64,000 bases of DNA, taken from assembly GCA_900107185.1 (NCBI GenBank), contig FNPA01000006.1, positions 62,001-126,000 of the forward strand, written 5' to 3'. The notes under the pieces were generated by a model. The model saw nothing but the letters and a program-made list of their open reading frames with translations, was not told the DNA's origin and made no database searches. The position numbers and the translations under genes were made by a program. This stretch comes from Ruminococcaceae bacterium YAD3003 (GTDB taxonomy: Bacteria; Bacillota; Clostridia; Saccharofermentanales; Saccharofermentanaceae). Every line of letters starts with the position of its first letter. Position 1 is the first letter of the stretch. Of this stretch, positions 10,901-18,322 are shown in pieces.

Positions 10901-11441
10901 CGATGGCGGCGAGGACCGTAAGCTCGTTCCGATGTCTATAAACTTCTCAAGGAAGCACATCATGAATGTAGAGATAGCTGATAACATTGAGAGAATTATC
11001 GATAAGTATCAGATTCCTCACGATGCGATTGAAATTGAATTTACTGAGACAACAAATGAGATTGAATTTAATGATCTTAAGCACGTAGTCTGCAGTCTTC
11101 TCGAGAAGGGTATTATGTCTTCTGTAGATGATTTCGGTATAGGATTCTCATCTTTGAATCTGTTAAGAGAGATTCCCTGGAAGACCATAAAGATCGACAA
11201 GAGTTTCGTTCCCGAAGAGTCTGACCCCATTGACGGTGATAAATGCAAAATGTTCCGCAGCGTAGTAGCTATGTCAAAGAGTCTTGGATTTGATTGTCTG
11301 GCAGAAGGCGTTGAGACTGAGTATCAGATACAGTTCCTCAGAGACAGCGGCTGCAATTATGTTCAGGGATATTACTACGACAAACCGCTGCCCAAGGAAG
11401 AGTTCGAAGCAAGACTCGTTACCAAGAAATACGATAAGTGA
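7983..11441 (+). CDS. Giant GGDEF/EAL cyclic di-GMP protein with triplicated N-terminal sensor module
   Basis: This 1152-residue protein has three tandem repeats of about 130 residues (about 10-140, 155-290, 293-420), each opening with a variant of ALASRYEVIY and closing with a variant of VIGVQNIDEQKR. They look like PAS-type sensors. A GGDEF domain follows with an intact GGDEF at 509-513, then about 150 residues that may be GAF-like, then a second degenerate GGDEF domain whose motif is GGDNF (803-807), and finally an EAL phosphodiesterase domain with EAL at 927-929 and the conserved INFSR, EFTET, VDDFGIGFSS, KIDKSF, AEGVET and QGYYYDKPL motifs. Both synthesis and hydrolysis look possible. 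No membrane helix or signal peptide is visible, so it is predicted to be cytosolic. A GAGGTG ribosome site precedes the ATG. Confidence 0.92.
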   Translation: MLRCIMDGSNSKRITFDEIAQALAKDYESIYVIDSNDDSYVEYITEGEEKSLVIRSSGDDFYSDTIHNCRLMVYPDDQEQFLASFRKEAVTEVLKNGKSFTLNYRLVIDGKPLHYFLKTIKGADNKVIIGVQNIDEQKRKEIASEKQMLTYSRIAGALASRYEVIYYVNINSNKYTTYSSSDVYARLGTPKHGKDFFADSIEDVKKFIYKEDVNYVLNGLDKKTLLANMRESGTVVLTYRQQLGDDVRYVSLNAVVPKNDPAHIVIGVLNVDAQMKREQSIMEQSELFNHVAMALASRYEVIYRVNIITNEYYEFSTSEKYSKLEVGSRGSDFFADSQRNMKRDIYEEDYEMMAKAINKEHILKQLEHMNKIYLNYRLNLDGRPQYVSLVIMRLSTDSDYIIVALENTDEAKRREIEFEAKIGSAIDIANKDTLTGVKNKHAYVTAEAHLNEQIDAETDGLEFAIAVCDINGLKEVNDLQGHSAGDKYIRDACTVICEVFDHSPVYRIGGDEFVVILRGHDYENRLDLVKHFYNLQVEHRHKGLVTIAYGMSEFDPDKDLTVQDVFERADKSMYEEKARFKNQPINNEVEAIESYSFVRFYELYEQLLAAMTNFEGFDIGLIQQQLTKIGLMFRLSKGVVKVYRNAKEEELGLGDTYIPFDKGEEGVEILRIKAVTSVMSGATCMVYMAEDEEPLSPEERDKVELVMRTVVSFVSRNRLKDIVYDLAYFDDSGYPNLRSLNRVLDNIVKTNAFENKMAVRYNLRHFSLINQEFGRETGDKIIKKHYDTLKEILGEDGFVARLGGDNFVAIGSIDKVGEVADYLFEANIRIDDSNVVKVPCSAGVFEVPEGYTAADLGDIMGKIINAYRVAQNGGGSHIVYYSDELMMTKEKFAWVQQKLSDALANEEFVPYYQPKVDIYTGRIIGGEALCRWFHKDQVYQPSDFIPALEKTSDICKLDLYMLEQVCRNQRAWLDGGEDRKLVPMSINFSRKHIMNVEIADNIERIIDKYQIPHDAIEIEFTETTNEIEFNDLKHVVCSLLEKGIMSSVDDFGIGFSSLNLLREIPWKTIKIDKSFVPEESDPIDGDKCKMFRSVVAMSKSLGFDCLAEGVETEYQIQFLRDSGCNYVQGYYYDKPLPKEEFEARLVTKKYDK

Positions 11442-11469
11442 CAGCTAATTAACAATTTTTTCTGAGCGG

Positions 11470-11521
11470 AAACCCCAAAGTAAAGGGCGTATAATAGTGC
11501 CATAACTTTCCGGAGGGGTTT
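11470..11521 (+). promoter_or_regulatory. Probable -10 element and inverted repeat upstream of the GH9 gene
   Basis: A perfect TATAAT lies at 11490-11495, 27 bases before the cellulase start, without a recognisable -35 box. It is flanked by a perfect 7-base inverted repeat, AAACCCC (11470-11476) and GGGGTTT (11515-11521), whose right arm overlaps the end of the ribosome binding site. In read-through RNA from the upstream gene the site could be masked, but RNA started at this promoter would lack the left arm. Confidence 0.4.
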
Positions 11522-14065
11522 ATGAAAAGATTAATCAGACCGGTAGCATTGGTTCTTGCCGGAGCTATGTTATTGACGGCTTGCAATAAAGTAACAGATC
11601 AGGAAACATCAGAATCCATCGTCGGGTCAGACGGTACTTCATCAGAGACTGAAGCTTCATCACAGGGTTCATTTAACGGCGTATCAGGCTCATCTCATTC
11701 CACATCTGATCTAACCGAATTCGGACGCGGATATGAAGGCGTTGAAGGAACGGGTAATTTTAACTATGGTGAAGCGCTCCAGAAATCCCTTTTATTCTAT
11801 GAACTCCAGAGAAGCGGCGCGCTCCCTGAAGAGACCAGATGCAACTGGAGAGGAGATTCCGGTCTTACTGACGGTGCTGATAACAATGTTGATCTTACCG
11901 GTGGATGGTACGATGCCGGCGATCACGTTAAGTTCAATCTCCCTATGGCATATACGGCTGCCATGCTCAGTTGGTCAGTTTATGAGGACCGGGAGGCATA
12001 CGAGCAGAGCGGCCAGTTGGAATATGCTCTGGGTGACATCAAGTGGGTTACAGACTATCTCATTAAGTGCCATCCTGAAGATGAAGTTTTCTACTATCAG
12101 GTAGGTGACGGCGGTGCAGATCACTCATGGTGGGGACCTTGTGAGGTCATGACCATGAACAGACCTTCCTATAAGGTTACAAAGGATAATCCGGGATCAG
12201 CTGTTGTAGGTGAAGCTGCTGCTGCTCTGGCTGCGGCTGCGATTGTTTTCGAGAAGACAGATAAGGAATATGCGGACCTCTGCTTAGAGCATGCAAAGAG
12301 TCTTTATGCATTTGCAGATTCTACGAGAAGTGATTCAGGTTATACGGCCGCTAACGGATTCTATAATTCATGGAGCGGATTCTACGATGAGCTCTCATGG
12401 GCAGGATGCTGGCTCTATCTGGCAACAGATGAGGCCGGATATCTCGATAATGCGAAGTCATGTTTTACACAGGCAGGTCACGATTTTAACTGGTCTCTCT
12501 GCTGGGACGATGTTCATATCGGTGCCGCTGTAATGCTCGCAAAGATCACTGGCGATAAGGCATACAAGGATGAGGTTCAGAAGCATCTTGATTTCTGGTC
12601 ATGCGGAACATCGGACGGAGAGAGAATCACTTATTCTCCAAAGGGTCTGGCATGGCTCGATTCATGGGGTTCATTAAGATATGCGACAACTACAGCTTTC
12701 GTAGCGACAGTATACAGCAGATGGGAAGGCTGCCCTGCTGACAAGGTATCGGTTTATTGGGATTTTGCGGTTTCCCAGGCTGACTATGCTCTCGGTTCTT
12801 CCGGCAGATCTTTTGTGTGCGGATTTGGTGAGAATTCACCTGAACATCCTCACCACAGAACGAGCCAGGGTTCTTACTGCGATAACATGAATGAACCCGG
12901 TGAAGCCAGACATACGCTCTTTGGCGCGTTGGTAGGCGGTCCTGATGCATCTGATAACTATACGGATACAGTTACCGACTATTGCATGAATGAGGTTGCA
13001 TGCGATTACAATGCAGGATTCACAGGCCTTCTGGCAGCACTGTATTCCAAGTATCACGGACAGACACTGATCGATTTCGGTGCAGTAGAAGAAGTTCCCG
13101 CTGACGAATACAGCTGCGAGAGCAGTCTCAACGTTCAGGGTGACGATTTTGCTGAAATAAAGGCATTCATTTATAACAAGACAGCATGGCCTGCGAGAAC
13201 CGCAGAGAATCTGGAATTCAGATATTTTGTTGACCTGTCAGAGATCTATGAGGCAGGCGGAGATGCTTCTGGTGTCAGCATTACAACAAATTACATGCAG
13301 TCAGGAAGAGTAGACGGACTTAAGGTATGGAATGAAGAGAACCATATCTATTATCTGTCTGTTGTTTTCGATGATAACGGATTAAGACCTGCAGGACAGT
13401 CACAGTATAAGTCTGAGATCCAGGTAAGAATGGTCAGCCCTAACGGTACATGGGACAACGGAAATGACTATTCTTTTAATTCAGGTGCCGTATTGCTCGA
13501 GAACGATAAAGTGGTTTTCGGTGAACTGCCCGATGAAGAAGGACAGGGTTCAGGTACTACAGCAGTAGGCGGTGGCTGCAGCTCCGGTTCAGGTTCTTCT
13601 GGTAACAACCAGAACAGCGGTTCTTCAACAGGCGGCAGCGGCCAGGCAGCTGTTGGTGACCTGAGCGTCAAGATGACTTATAACGACAATTCTTCTTCAG
13701 CCAATGCGATCGCCGGAACATTGGATATCGTTAACAACGGTTCTGATTCAGTTGATCTGACGAACATGACGATTAAGTATTATTTCACAGATGACGGCTC
13801 GATGGCTTTCGATTGTTATCATGCGGCAATCAGTTCTTCATCAGGACAGTACACTGCATTGACGGATAATGTCGGAGGTGCGTTTGAATCCTGTTCGGGT
13901 GAAGACCGCAACACATGCCTTACGATTACGGTCGGCACTGGCACGCTCGCTCCGGGCGATACTCTTACGATCAGTTTCAGCTGTCACAGGTCTGACTGGC
14001 AGAATATGAATCTGGCAGACGACTGGTCACACAAGAGTGTTGATAACATTGAAATCAATATCTGA
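11522..14065 (+). CDS. GH9 cellulase with two CBM3 modules, predicted lipoprotein
   Basis: 847 residues. A lipoprotein signal ends in LLTAC (lipidated Cys21), followed by a Ser/Thr/Glu linker. The GH9 catalytic domain runs from about 78 to 510: [10 protein letters not shown] holds the catalytic base region (Asp131/Asp134), [12 protein letters not shown] is the family His/Arg motif, and [11 protein letters not shown] holds the acid Glu491. A CBM3c-like module (about 530-665) follows, then a Gly/Ser linker, then a C-terminal CBM3-type module (about 715-847). GH9 plus CBM3c is the arrangement of processive endoglucanases. There is no dockerin, so anchoring is by lipid rather than a cellulosome. 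The epimerase gene follows after 12 bases. Confidence 0.95.
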   Translation: MKRLIRPVALVLAGAMLLTACNKVTDQETSESIVGSDGTSSETEASSQGSFNGVSGSSHSTSDLTEFGRGYEGVEGTGNFNYGEALQKSLLFYELQRSGALPEETRCNWRGDSGLTDGADNNVDLTGGWYDAGDHVKFNLPMAYTAAMLSWSVYEDREAYEQSGQLEYALGDIKWVTDYLIKCHPEDEVFYYQVGDGGADHSWWGPCEVMTMNRPSYKVTKDNPGSAVVGEAAAALAAAAIVFEKTDKEYADLCLEHAKSLYAFADSTRSDSGYTAANGFYNSWSGFYDELSWAGCWLYLATDEAGYLDNAKSCFTQAGHDFNWSLCWDDVHIGAAVMLAKITGDKAYKDEVQKHLDFWSCGTSDGERITYSPKGLAWLDSWGSLRYATTTAFVATVYSRWEGCPADKVSVYWDFAVSQADYALGSSGRSFVCGFGENSPEHPHHRTSQGSYCDNMNEPGEARHTLFGALVGGPDASDNYTDTVTDYCMNEVACDYNAGFTGLLAALYSKYHGQTLIDFGAVEEVPADEYSCESSLNVQGDDFAEIKAFIYNKTAWPARTAENLEFRYFVDLSEIYEAGGDASGVSITTNYMQSGRVDGLKVWNEENHIYYLSVVFDDNGLRPAGQSQYKSEIQVRMVSPNGTWDNGNDYSFNSGAVLLENDKVVFGELPDEEGQGSGTTAVGGGCSSGSGSSGNNQNSGSSTGGSGQAAVGDLSVKMTYNDNSSSANAIAGTLDIVNNGSDSVDLTNMTIKYYFTDDGSMAFDCYHAAISSSSGQYTALTDNVGGAFESCSGEDRNTCLTITVGTGTLAPGDTLTISFSCHRSDWQNMNLADDWSHKSVDNIEINI

Positions 14066-14077
14066 GAGAGTATTAAT

Positions 14078-14701
14078 ATGCCGGTTTGTGTTTCAACAGA
14101 AGTAATGCGTAACAGCGACAGATGGACCATAGAGAATCTTGTTCCATCCAAAGAGCTGATGGCGAGAGCCGGCAAGGCTATCTTTGAGCAGGCTCAATGG
14201 AAAGCTCCTGTCGGAATCATTTGCGGCAAGGGAAATAATGCGGGCGACGGCTTTGTTGTTGCTTCGCTGTTAAAAGATGCCGGTATCGGTTGTGAGATCG
14301 TCCTGCTGTTTGAAGAATCATTCTCGGAAGATGGTAAGTATTATTTCGACAAGTGCTTAGAGAAGGGGATACCCGTAGTTACAGATGGTGATTACAGCAG
14401 GTATAACACTATCCTCGACTGCATTTTCGGAACGGGATTTAAGGGCGAAGTAAGAGAGCCCGCCAAAAGCGCGATCGGGAAGATCAATAATTCAGGCGCT
14501 TACGTCGTCTGTGCCGATATCAACAGCGGCCTTAACGGCGATACGGGACTCGGTGACCTGTATGTAAGATCCGATCTTACGGTATCGATCGGAACCTATA
14601 AATACGGACATTTTCTGGGAAATGCCGGTAAAGCTATGAAGAATAAAGTGAACTGCGATATCGGTATCAGGATAACCGGTGAGACAAAAGTGTTGTCATA
14701 A
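14078..14701 (+). CDS. nnrE: NAD(P)H-hydrate epimerase (YjeF N-terminal domain only)
   Basis: A 207-residue YjeF_N domain protein. GKGNNAGDGFVVASLL near residue 50 and ILDCIFGTGFKGEV near 110 are the family signatures, and DINSGLNGDTG carries the catalytic Asp region. The enzyme epimerises damaged NAD(P)H hydrates so that a dehydratase can restore them. Many bacteria fuse it to the dehydratase; here it is the epimerase alone and no dehydratase is nearby. It starts 12 bases after the cellulase stop with only a weak ribosome site (GAGAG), suggesting co-transcription without an evident functional link. Confidence 0.85.
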   Translation: MPVCVSTEVMRNSDRWTIENLVPSKELMARAGKAIFEQAQWKAPVGIICGKGNNAGDGFVVASLLKDAGIGCEIVLLFEESFSEDGKYYFDKCLEKGIPVVTDGDYSRYNTILDCIFGTGFKGEVREPAKSAIGKINNSGAYVVCADINSGLNGDTGLGDLYVRSDLTVSIGTYKYGHFLGNAGKAMKNKVNCDIGIRITGETKVLS

Positions 14702-14725
14702 ATTCCTGCTGATCGAAAACATTCA

Positions 14726-14754
14726 TTGACGAACATGGGCGTATTATGTATAAT
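14726..14754 (+). promoter_or_regulatory. Promoter of the polyamine operon
   Basis: TTGACG (14726-14731), a 17-base spacer, then a perfect TATAAT (14749-14754). Predicted transcription start near 14761, giving an untranslated leader of about 370 nt before speA. Confidence 0.8.
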
Positions 14755-14760
14755 TCCCCA

Positions 14761-15132
14761 TGTTTTTAAACAAAATATATCAAGTATAGACGATGTTAAT
14801 CAGAGTCTTAGGTGATTTTACGGACCGCTCCAACGGAGCTGAAGGCCATACGGACAGCCGGGTCCACTGCCGATGATCGGATCTTCCGGTCTATTGATTG
14901 AGTTAAAAGCTCAGTTTTATAAGTTGGTTACTTTATAACCGAAATGCGTGACTTGCGCAGACTTGTGAAATGGTCAATAAGAGTAGTAAAAGTAGTATTG
15001 CTATATAGACTCTATATGTTGATATTCGACATATTGGTGTACCGCCTATACCTGTATCTCGGATAATCAGATAATATTGTAACCATACGCAAGTTGTGTA
15101 ACACAGCTTGCGTTTTTGTTTTGAGGTGGAAA
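14761..15132 (+). ncRNA. Structured 5' leader of speA, candidate riboswitch or attenuator
   Basis: About 370 nt between the promoter and the arginine decarboxylase start, with no convincing gene. Small helices visible by eye: GGACC/GGTCC (14822-14826 with 14861-14866) enclosing a GCTCC-AAC-GGAGC hairpin and a GGC/GCC hairpin; CCGA-TGA-TCGG; GGTTA-CTTTA-TAACC; TGCG/CGCA at 14945-14959; ATATGTTG/CGACATAT; GGTGTA/TATACC; TATCT/AGATA. The leader ends in a 12-bp intrinsic terminator. Bases 14945-14957 can pair over 13 consecutive positions (several G-U) with 15088-15100, the left arm of that terminator, so an antiterminator is available. I do not recognise a known class: no T-box core, lysine, SAM, guanidine or cyclic-di-GMP signature. 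Ligand unknown; a polyamine or arginine/agmatine is the natural guess. Confidence 0.65.
15087..15122 (+). terminator. Intrinsic terminator directly before speA
   Basis: A 12-bp stem with one G-U pair (ACGCAAGTTGTG 15087-15098, CACAGCTTGCGT 15102-15113), TAA loop, then TTTTTGTTTT. The ribosome site GAGGTGG begins one base later, so this is an attenuator in the leader rather than the end of the upstream gene. Confidence 0.85.
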
Positions 15133-16587
15133 ATGGACAAAATTGAATTGGATCAGACAAGGGCACCAATCTACGAAGCCCTAGAGCGATTCCGCGAAAT
15201 GCGTGTCGTTCCGTTTGATGTACCGGGACACAAGCACGGTAAGGGTAATCCTGAGCTCACTGCATTCCTCGGTGAGAAATGTGTCGGTGTCGATGTAAAC
15301 AGCATGAAGCCTCTGGATAACCTTTGTCATCCTATTTCGGTTATCCGTGATGCTGAGCTCCTCGCTGCAGATGCATTTGGTGCGAGCCATGCATTCCTTA
15401 TGGTTGGAGGAACAACGAGCTCAGTGCAGAGCATGGTCCTCTCATGCTGCAAGCATGGAGATAAGATCATCCTCCCGCGTAACGTGCACAGAAGCGTTAT
15501 TAACTCTCTTGTTCTTTGCGGAGCGATTCCCGTATATGTCAATCCTGAGGTTGACTGCCATTTGGGAATCTCTTTGGGTATGAGCCGTGAACAGGTTAAG
15601 AAGGCGATAGAAGAGAACCCTGATGCTGTTGCAGTTCTGGTAAACAATCCGACTTATTACGGTATCTGCAGTGATATCCGCGCGATCGTTAAGATGGCTC
15701 ACGATGCAGGCATGCTCTGCCTCGCTGATGAAGCGCACGGAACACACTTCTATTTCGGTGATAACATGCCGATCTCTGCGATGAAGGCAGGAGCTGATAT
15801 GGCTGCCGTTTCAATGCATAAGAGCGGCGGAAGTCTTACACAGTCCAGTCTGTTGCTCATCGGTGAGAACGTAAGCGAGAGACACGTAAGGCAGATCATT
15901 AATCTTACGCAGACTACATCAGGCAGTTATCTGCTCATGTCAAGCCTTGATATCAGCAGAAGAAACCTCGCGCTGAGAGGCAAGGAAGTTTTCCGTAAAG
16001 TTATCGGGATGGCTGATTATGCGAGAGAAGAGATCAATGCGATCGGCGGTTACTATGCATATGGCCGTGAGATGATCAACGGAGATTCGATCTTCGATTT
16101 CGATCCTACAAAGCTCAGTGTTCACACAAGAGATATCGGTCTTGCAGGAATCGAGGTTTACGACATCTTAAGAGACGAATACGATATCCAGATCGAGTTC
16201 GGTGATATCGGAAATATCCTCGCATACCTTTCGATCGGTGACAGAATGCAGGAACTCGAGAGACTCGTAAGTGCTCTGGCAGAGATCCGCAGAAGATACA
16301 AGAAAGACCCTGCAGGACTCCTTAGTCAGGAATATATCGATCCTGAAGTTGTATGCAGTCCGCAGAGCGCATTCTATTCAAACAAGAAGAGTATTCCGAT
16401 CAAGGAGAGCGCAGGTCATGTCTGCAGCGAATTCGTTATGTGCTATCCGCCGGGAATACCGATCCTCGCGCCCGGCGAAAGGATTACGGAAGGAATCCTC
16501 GAGTACATCGAGTATGCAAAGGCTAAGGGATGTTCAATGACAGGTCCTGAGGATCCTGATATCAATTACATTAACGTTTTGGAGTAA
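15133..16587 (+). CDS. speA: Arginine decarboxylase (aminotransferase-fold Orn/Lys/Arg decarboxylase)
   Basis: 485 residues from ATG 15133, chosen because GAGGTGG lies four bases upstream; an in-frame earlier ATG at 15094 falls inside the terminator stem and is rejected. FDVPGHKHG, the ADEAHGTH motif and the PLP-binding lysine in SMHKSGGSLTQSS (Lys230) identify the short, Bacillus-type group of Orn/Lys/Arg decarboxylases. The enzyme would convert arginine to agmatine. Arginine rather than lysine is inferred because an agmatinase-family gene lies two genes downstream. It heads a five-gene polyamine operon behind a terminator-containing leader, so its level is probably set by attenuation. Confidence 0.9.
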   Translation: MDKIELDQTRAPIYEALERFREMRVVPFDVPGHKHGKGNPELTAFLGEKCVGVDVNSMKPLDNLCHPISVIRDAELLAADAFGASHAFLMVGGTTSSVQSMVLSCCKHGDKIILPRNVHRSVINSLVLCGAIPVYVNPEVDCHLGISLGMSREQVKKAIEENPDAVAVLVNNPTYYGICSDIRAIVKMAHDAGMLCLADEAHGTHFYFGDNMPISAMKAGADMAAVSMHKSGGSLTQSSLLLIGENVSERHVRQIINLTQTTSGSYLLMSSLDISRRNLALRGKEVFRKVIGMADYAREEINAIGGYYAYGREMINGDSIFDFDPTKLSVHTRDIGLAGIEVYDILRDEYDIQIEFGDIGNILAYLSIGDRMQELERLVSALAEIRRRYKKDPAGLLSQEYIDPEVVCSPQSAFYSNKKSIPIKESAGHVCSEFVMCYPPGIPILAPGERITEGILEYIEYAKAKGCSMTGPEDPDINYINVLE

Positions 16588-16598
16588 GGAGGCGGCTA

Positions 16599-17453
16599 AT
16601 GAATCTGTGGTTTAGTGAATATCATGCACCTGACGTAAGACACAGCATGCGTGTCACAAGACATCTTTATTCGAGCAAGAGCGACTATCAGCAGATCGAT
16701 ATTTTCGATACTCCTGAATTTGGTAAGGTTCTGGCTCTCGATGGGAATGTCATGCTGACAGAACGAGATGAATTCATCTACGACGAGATGATCACACACA
16801 TTCCCATGTCTGTTCATCCCAATGTACAGGACGTTCTCGTTATCGGCGCAGGAGACGGCGGTGTCGTAAAGGAACTTACCAGATATGAGAGCGTTAAGCG
16901 TATCGATCTCGTTGAGATGGATGGCCAGGTTATTGAGGCATGCCGCACATATCTTCCTGAGAACGCATGCAAGCTCGATGATTCACGTGTGCATATTTAC
17001 TTCGATAACGCACTCCGTTTTATCAGACGTTCAAGTGATGAATACGATCTGATCATCGTTGACTCAACTGATCCGTTCGGACCTTCTGAAGGATATTTCA
17101 CTAGAGAGTTCTATGGCATCTGCTATAACGCTCTTCGTGATGACGGAATCATGGTCAACCAGCAGGGCAGCCCGTTCTATAAGCACGATGCAGAAGCAAT
17201 GCAGAGAAGCCACAAGAGGATCGTAAATACATTCCCGATCAGCCGTGTATATCAGGCGCATATTCCGACATACGCAGCTGGTTACTGGCTGTTCGGTTTT
17301 GCGAGCAAGAAGTATCACCCCGTAGATGATTTCGATGAAGAGAGATGGAAGAGCCTGCACCTCAGCACGAAGTACTATACAACGAAGCTGCACAGAGGTT
17401 CATTCTATCTGCCGGCATATCTTGAGAAGATGCTTATGGAGGTTGAGTCGTGA
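16599..17453 (+). CDS. speE: Spermidine synthase family aminopropyltransferase
   Basis: 284 residues, normal for SpeE. The SAM-type nucleotide fold shows GAGDGG (83-88), and VDSTDPFGPSEGYF holds the catalytic Asp155 and substrate-binding Asp158. The family transfers an aminopropyl group from decarboxylated S-adenosylmethionine to putrescine, or in some bacteria to agmatine. No speD (SAM decarboxylase) is present here although the operon also encodes the alternative carboxyspermidine route, so the donor and acceptor are open questions. It has a strong AAGGAGG site and its stop overlaps the GTG start of the next gene. Confidence 0.88.
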   Translation: MNLWFSEYHAPDVRHSMRVTRHLYSSKSDYQQIDIFDTPEFGKVLALDGNVMLTERDEFIYDEMITHIPMSVHPNVQDVLVIGAGDGGVVKELTRYESVKRIDLVEMDGQVIEACRTYLPENACKLDDSRVHIYFDNALRFIRRSSDEYDLIIVDSTDPFGPSEGYFTREFYGICYNALRDDGIMVNQQGSPFYKHDAEAMQRSHKRIVNTFPISRVYQAHIPTYAAGYWLFGFASKKYHPVDDFDEERWKSLHLSTKYYTTKLHRGSFYLPAYLEKMLMEVES

Positions 17454-18304
17454 AAAAGAATGTAGAGACATTTATCGGCTGTGACAGCGGATACGAGGAA
17501 TCCGGTATCGTATTATTCGGTGCTCCTTTTGATTCAACTACGAGCTTCCGCCCCGGTGCCAGATTCGGAAGTGCCGCTATCCGTCACGAGAGTTTCGGAA
17601 TTGAAACTTACAGTCCTTATCAGGACAAGGATCTCCTGGATAAGAAGGTATTCGACTGCGGTGATCTCGAACTGTGCTTTGGTTCAGCAGAATCAGCTCT
17701 CGCAGATATTGAAGAGCAGACCCGTACTATCTTAAATGACGGTAAGCTCCCCATCATGATCGGCGGCGAACACCTGGTTACATTGGGCGCGGTCAGAGCA
17801 GTTTTCGAGAAGTATCCGGATCTTCAGATCGTTCATTTCGATGCGCATGCTGATCTCCGTGACGATTATCTCGGTGTAAAACTCAGCCACGCATGTGTAC
17901 TCAGAAGATGTTATGAATTAGCAGGTGACGGAAAGATCCATCAGTTCTGTATCAGGAGCGGAGAGCGTGATGAATTTGCTTTCGCTATGGAACATACAGA
18001 TATGCATAAGTTCAGTTTCGACGGATTAGAAGAAGTGTGTGCCGAATTGAGTAAGAATAACACACCTGTATATTTCACGATCGATCTGGACTGTCTCGAT
18101 CCTTCTGTATTCTGCGGAACAGGAACACCTGAAGCAGGCGGTGTGAATTTTATGGAATTACTGTCAGCAATTCTTACGGTCAGCAAGACAAATATCGTAG
18201 GAGCAGACATCAACGAACTCGCACCCATGCTGGATTCCAGCGGTGCATCAACAGCAGTGGCTTGTAAGACATTAAGGGAATTGATCCTTTCTATCAATAA
18301 ATAA
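17450..18304 (+). CDS. speB: Agmatinase-family ureohydrolase
   Basis: 284 residues, GTG start overlapping the speE stop by four bases. The binuclear manganese site is complete: GGEH (His108), DAHAD (Asp131, His133, Asp135) and IDLDCLD (Asp212, Asp214). The family hydrolyses agmatine to putrescine and urea; relatives act on N-aminopropylagmatine or other guanidines. The arginine decarboxylase in the same operon supports agmatine or an agmatine derivative as substrate. Which one decides whether spermidine is made through free putrescine or through an aminopropylated agmatine. Confidence 0.88.
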   Translation: MKKNVETFIGCDSGYEESGIVLFGAPFDSTTSFRPGARFGSAAIRHESFGIETYSPYQDKDLLDKKVFDCGDLELCFGSAESALADIEEQTRTILNDGKLPIMIGGEHLVTLGAVRAVFEKYPDLQIVHFDAHADLRDDYLGVKLSHACVLRRCYELAGDGKIHQFCIRSGERDEFAFAMEHTDMHKFSFDGLEEVCAELSKNNTPVYFTIDLDCLDPSVFCGTGTPEAGGVNFMELLSAILTVSKTNIVGADINELAPMLDSSGASTAVACKTLRELILSINK

Positions 18305-18322
18305 CAAAGGAGATTTACGAAG

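Noticed and set aside
14761-15122. T-box or M-box riboswitch in the speA leader
   Set aside because: TTAGGTGA near 14809 and GGTGTACCGCC near 15035 recall M-box and T-box fragments, but neither the rest of the M-box core nor the T-box sequence GGGTGGNACCGCG is found, and the downstream gene does not fit either class.
15094-15132. Upstream in-frame start for speA
   Set aside because: It lies inside the terminator stem and has no ribosome site; ATG 15133 follows GAGGTGG.
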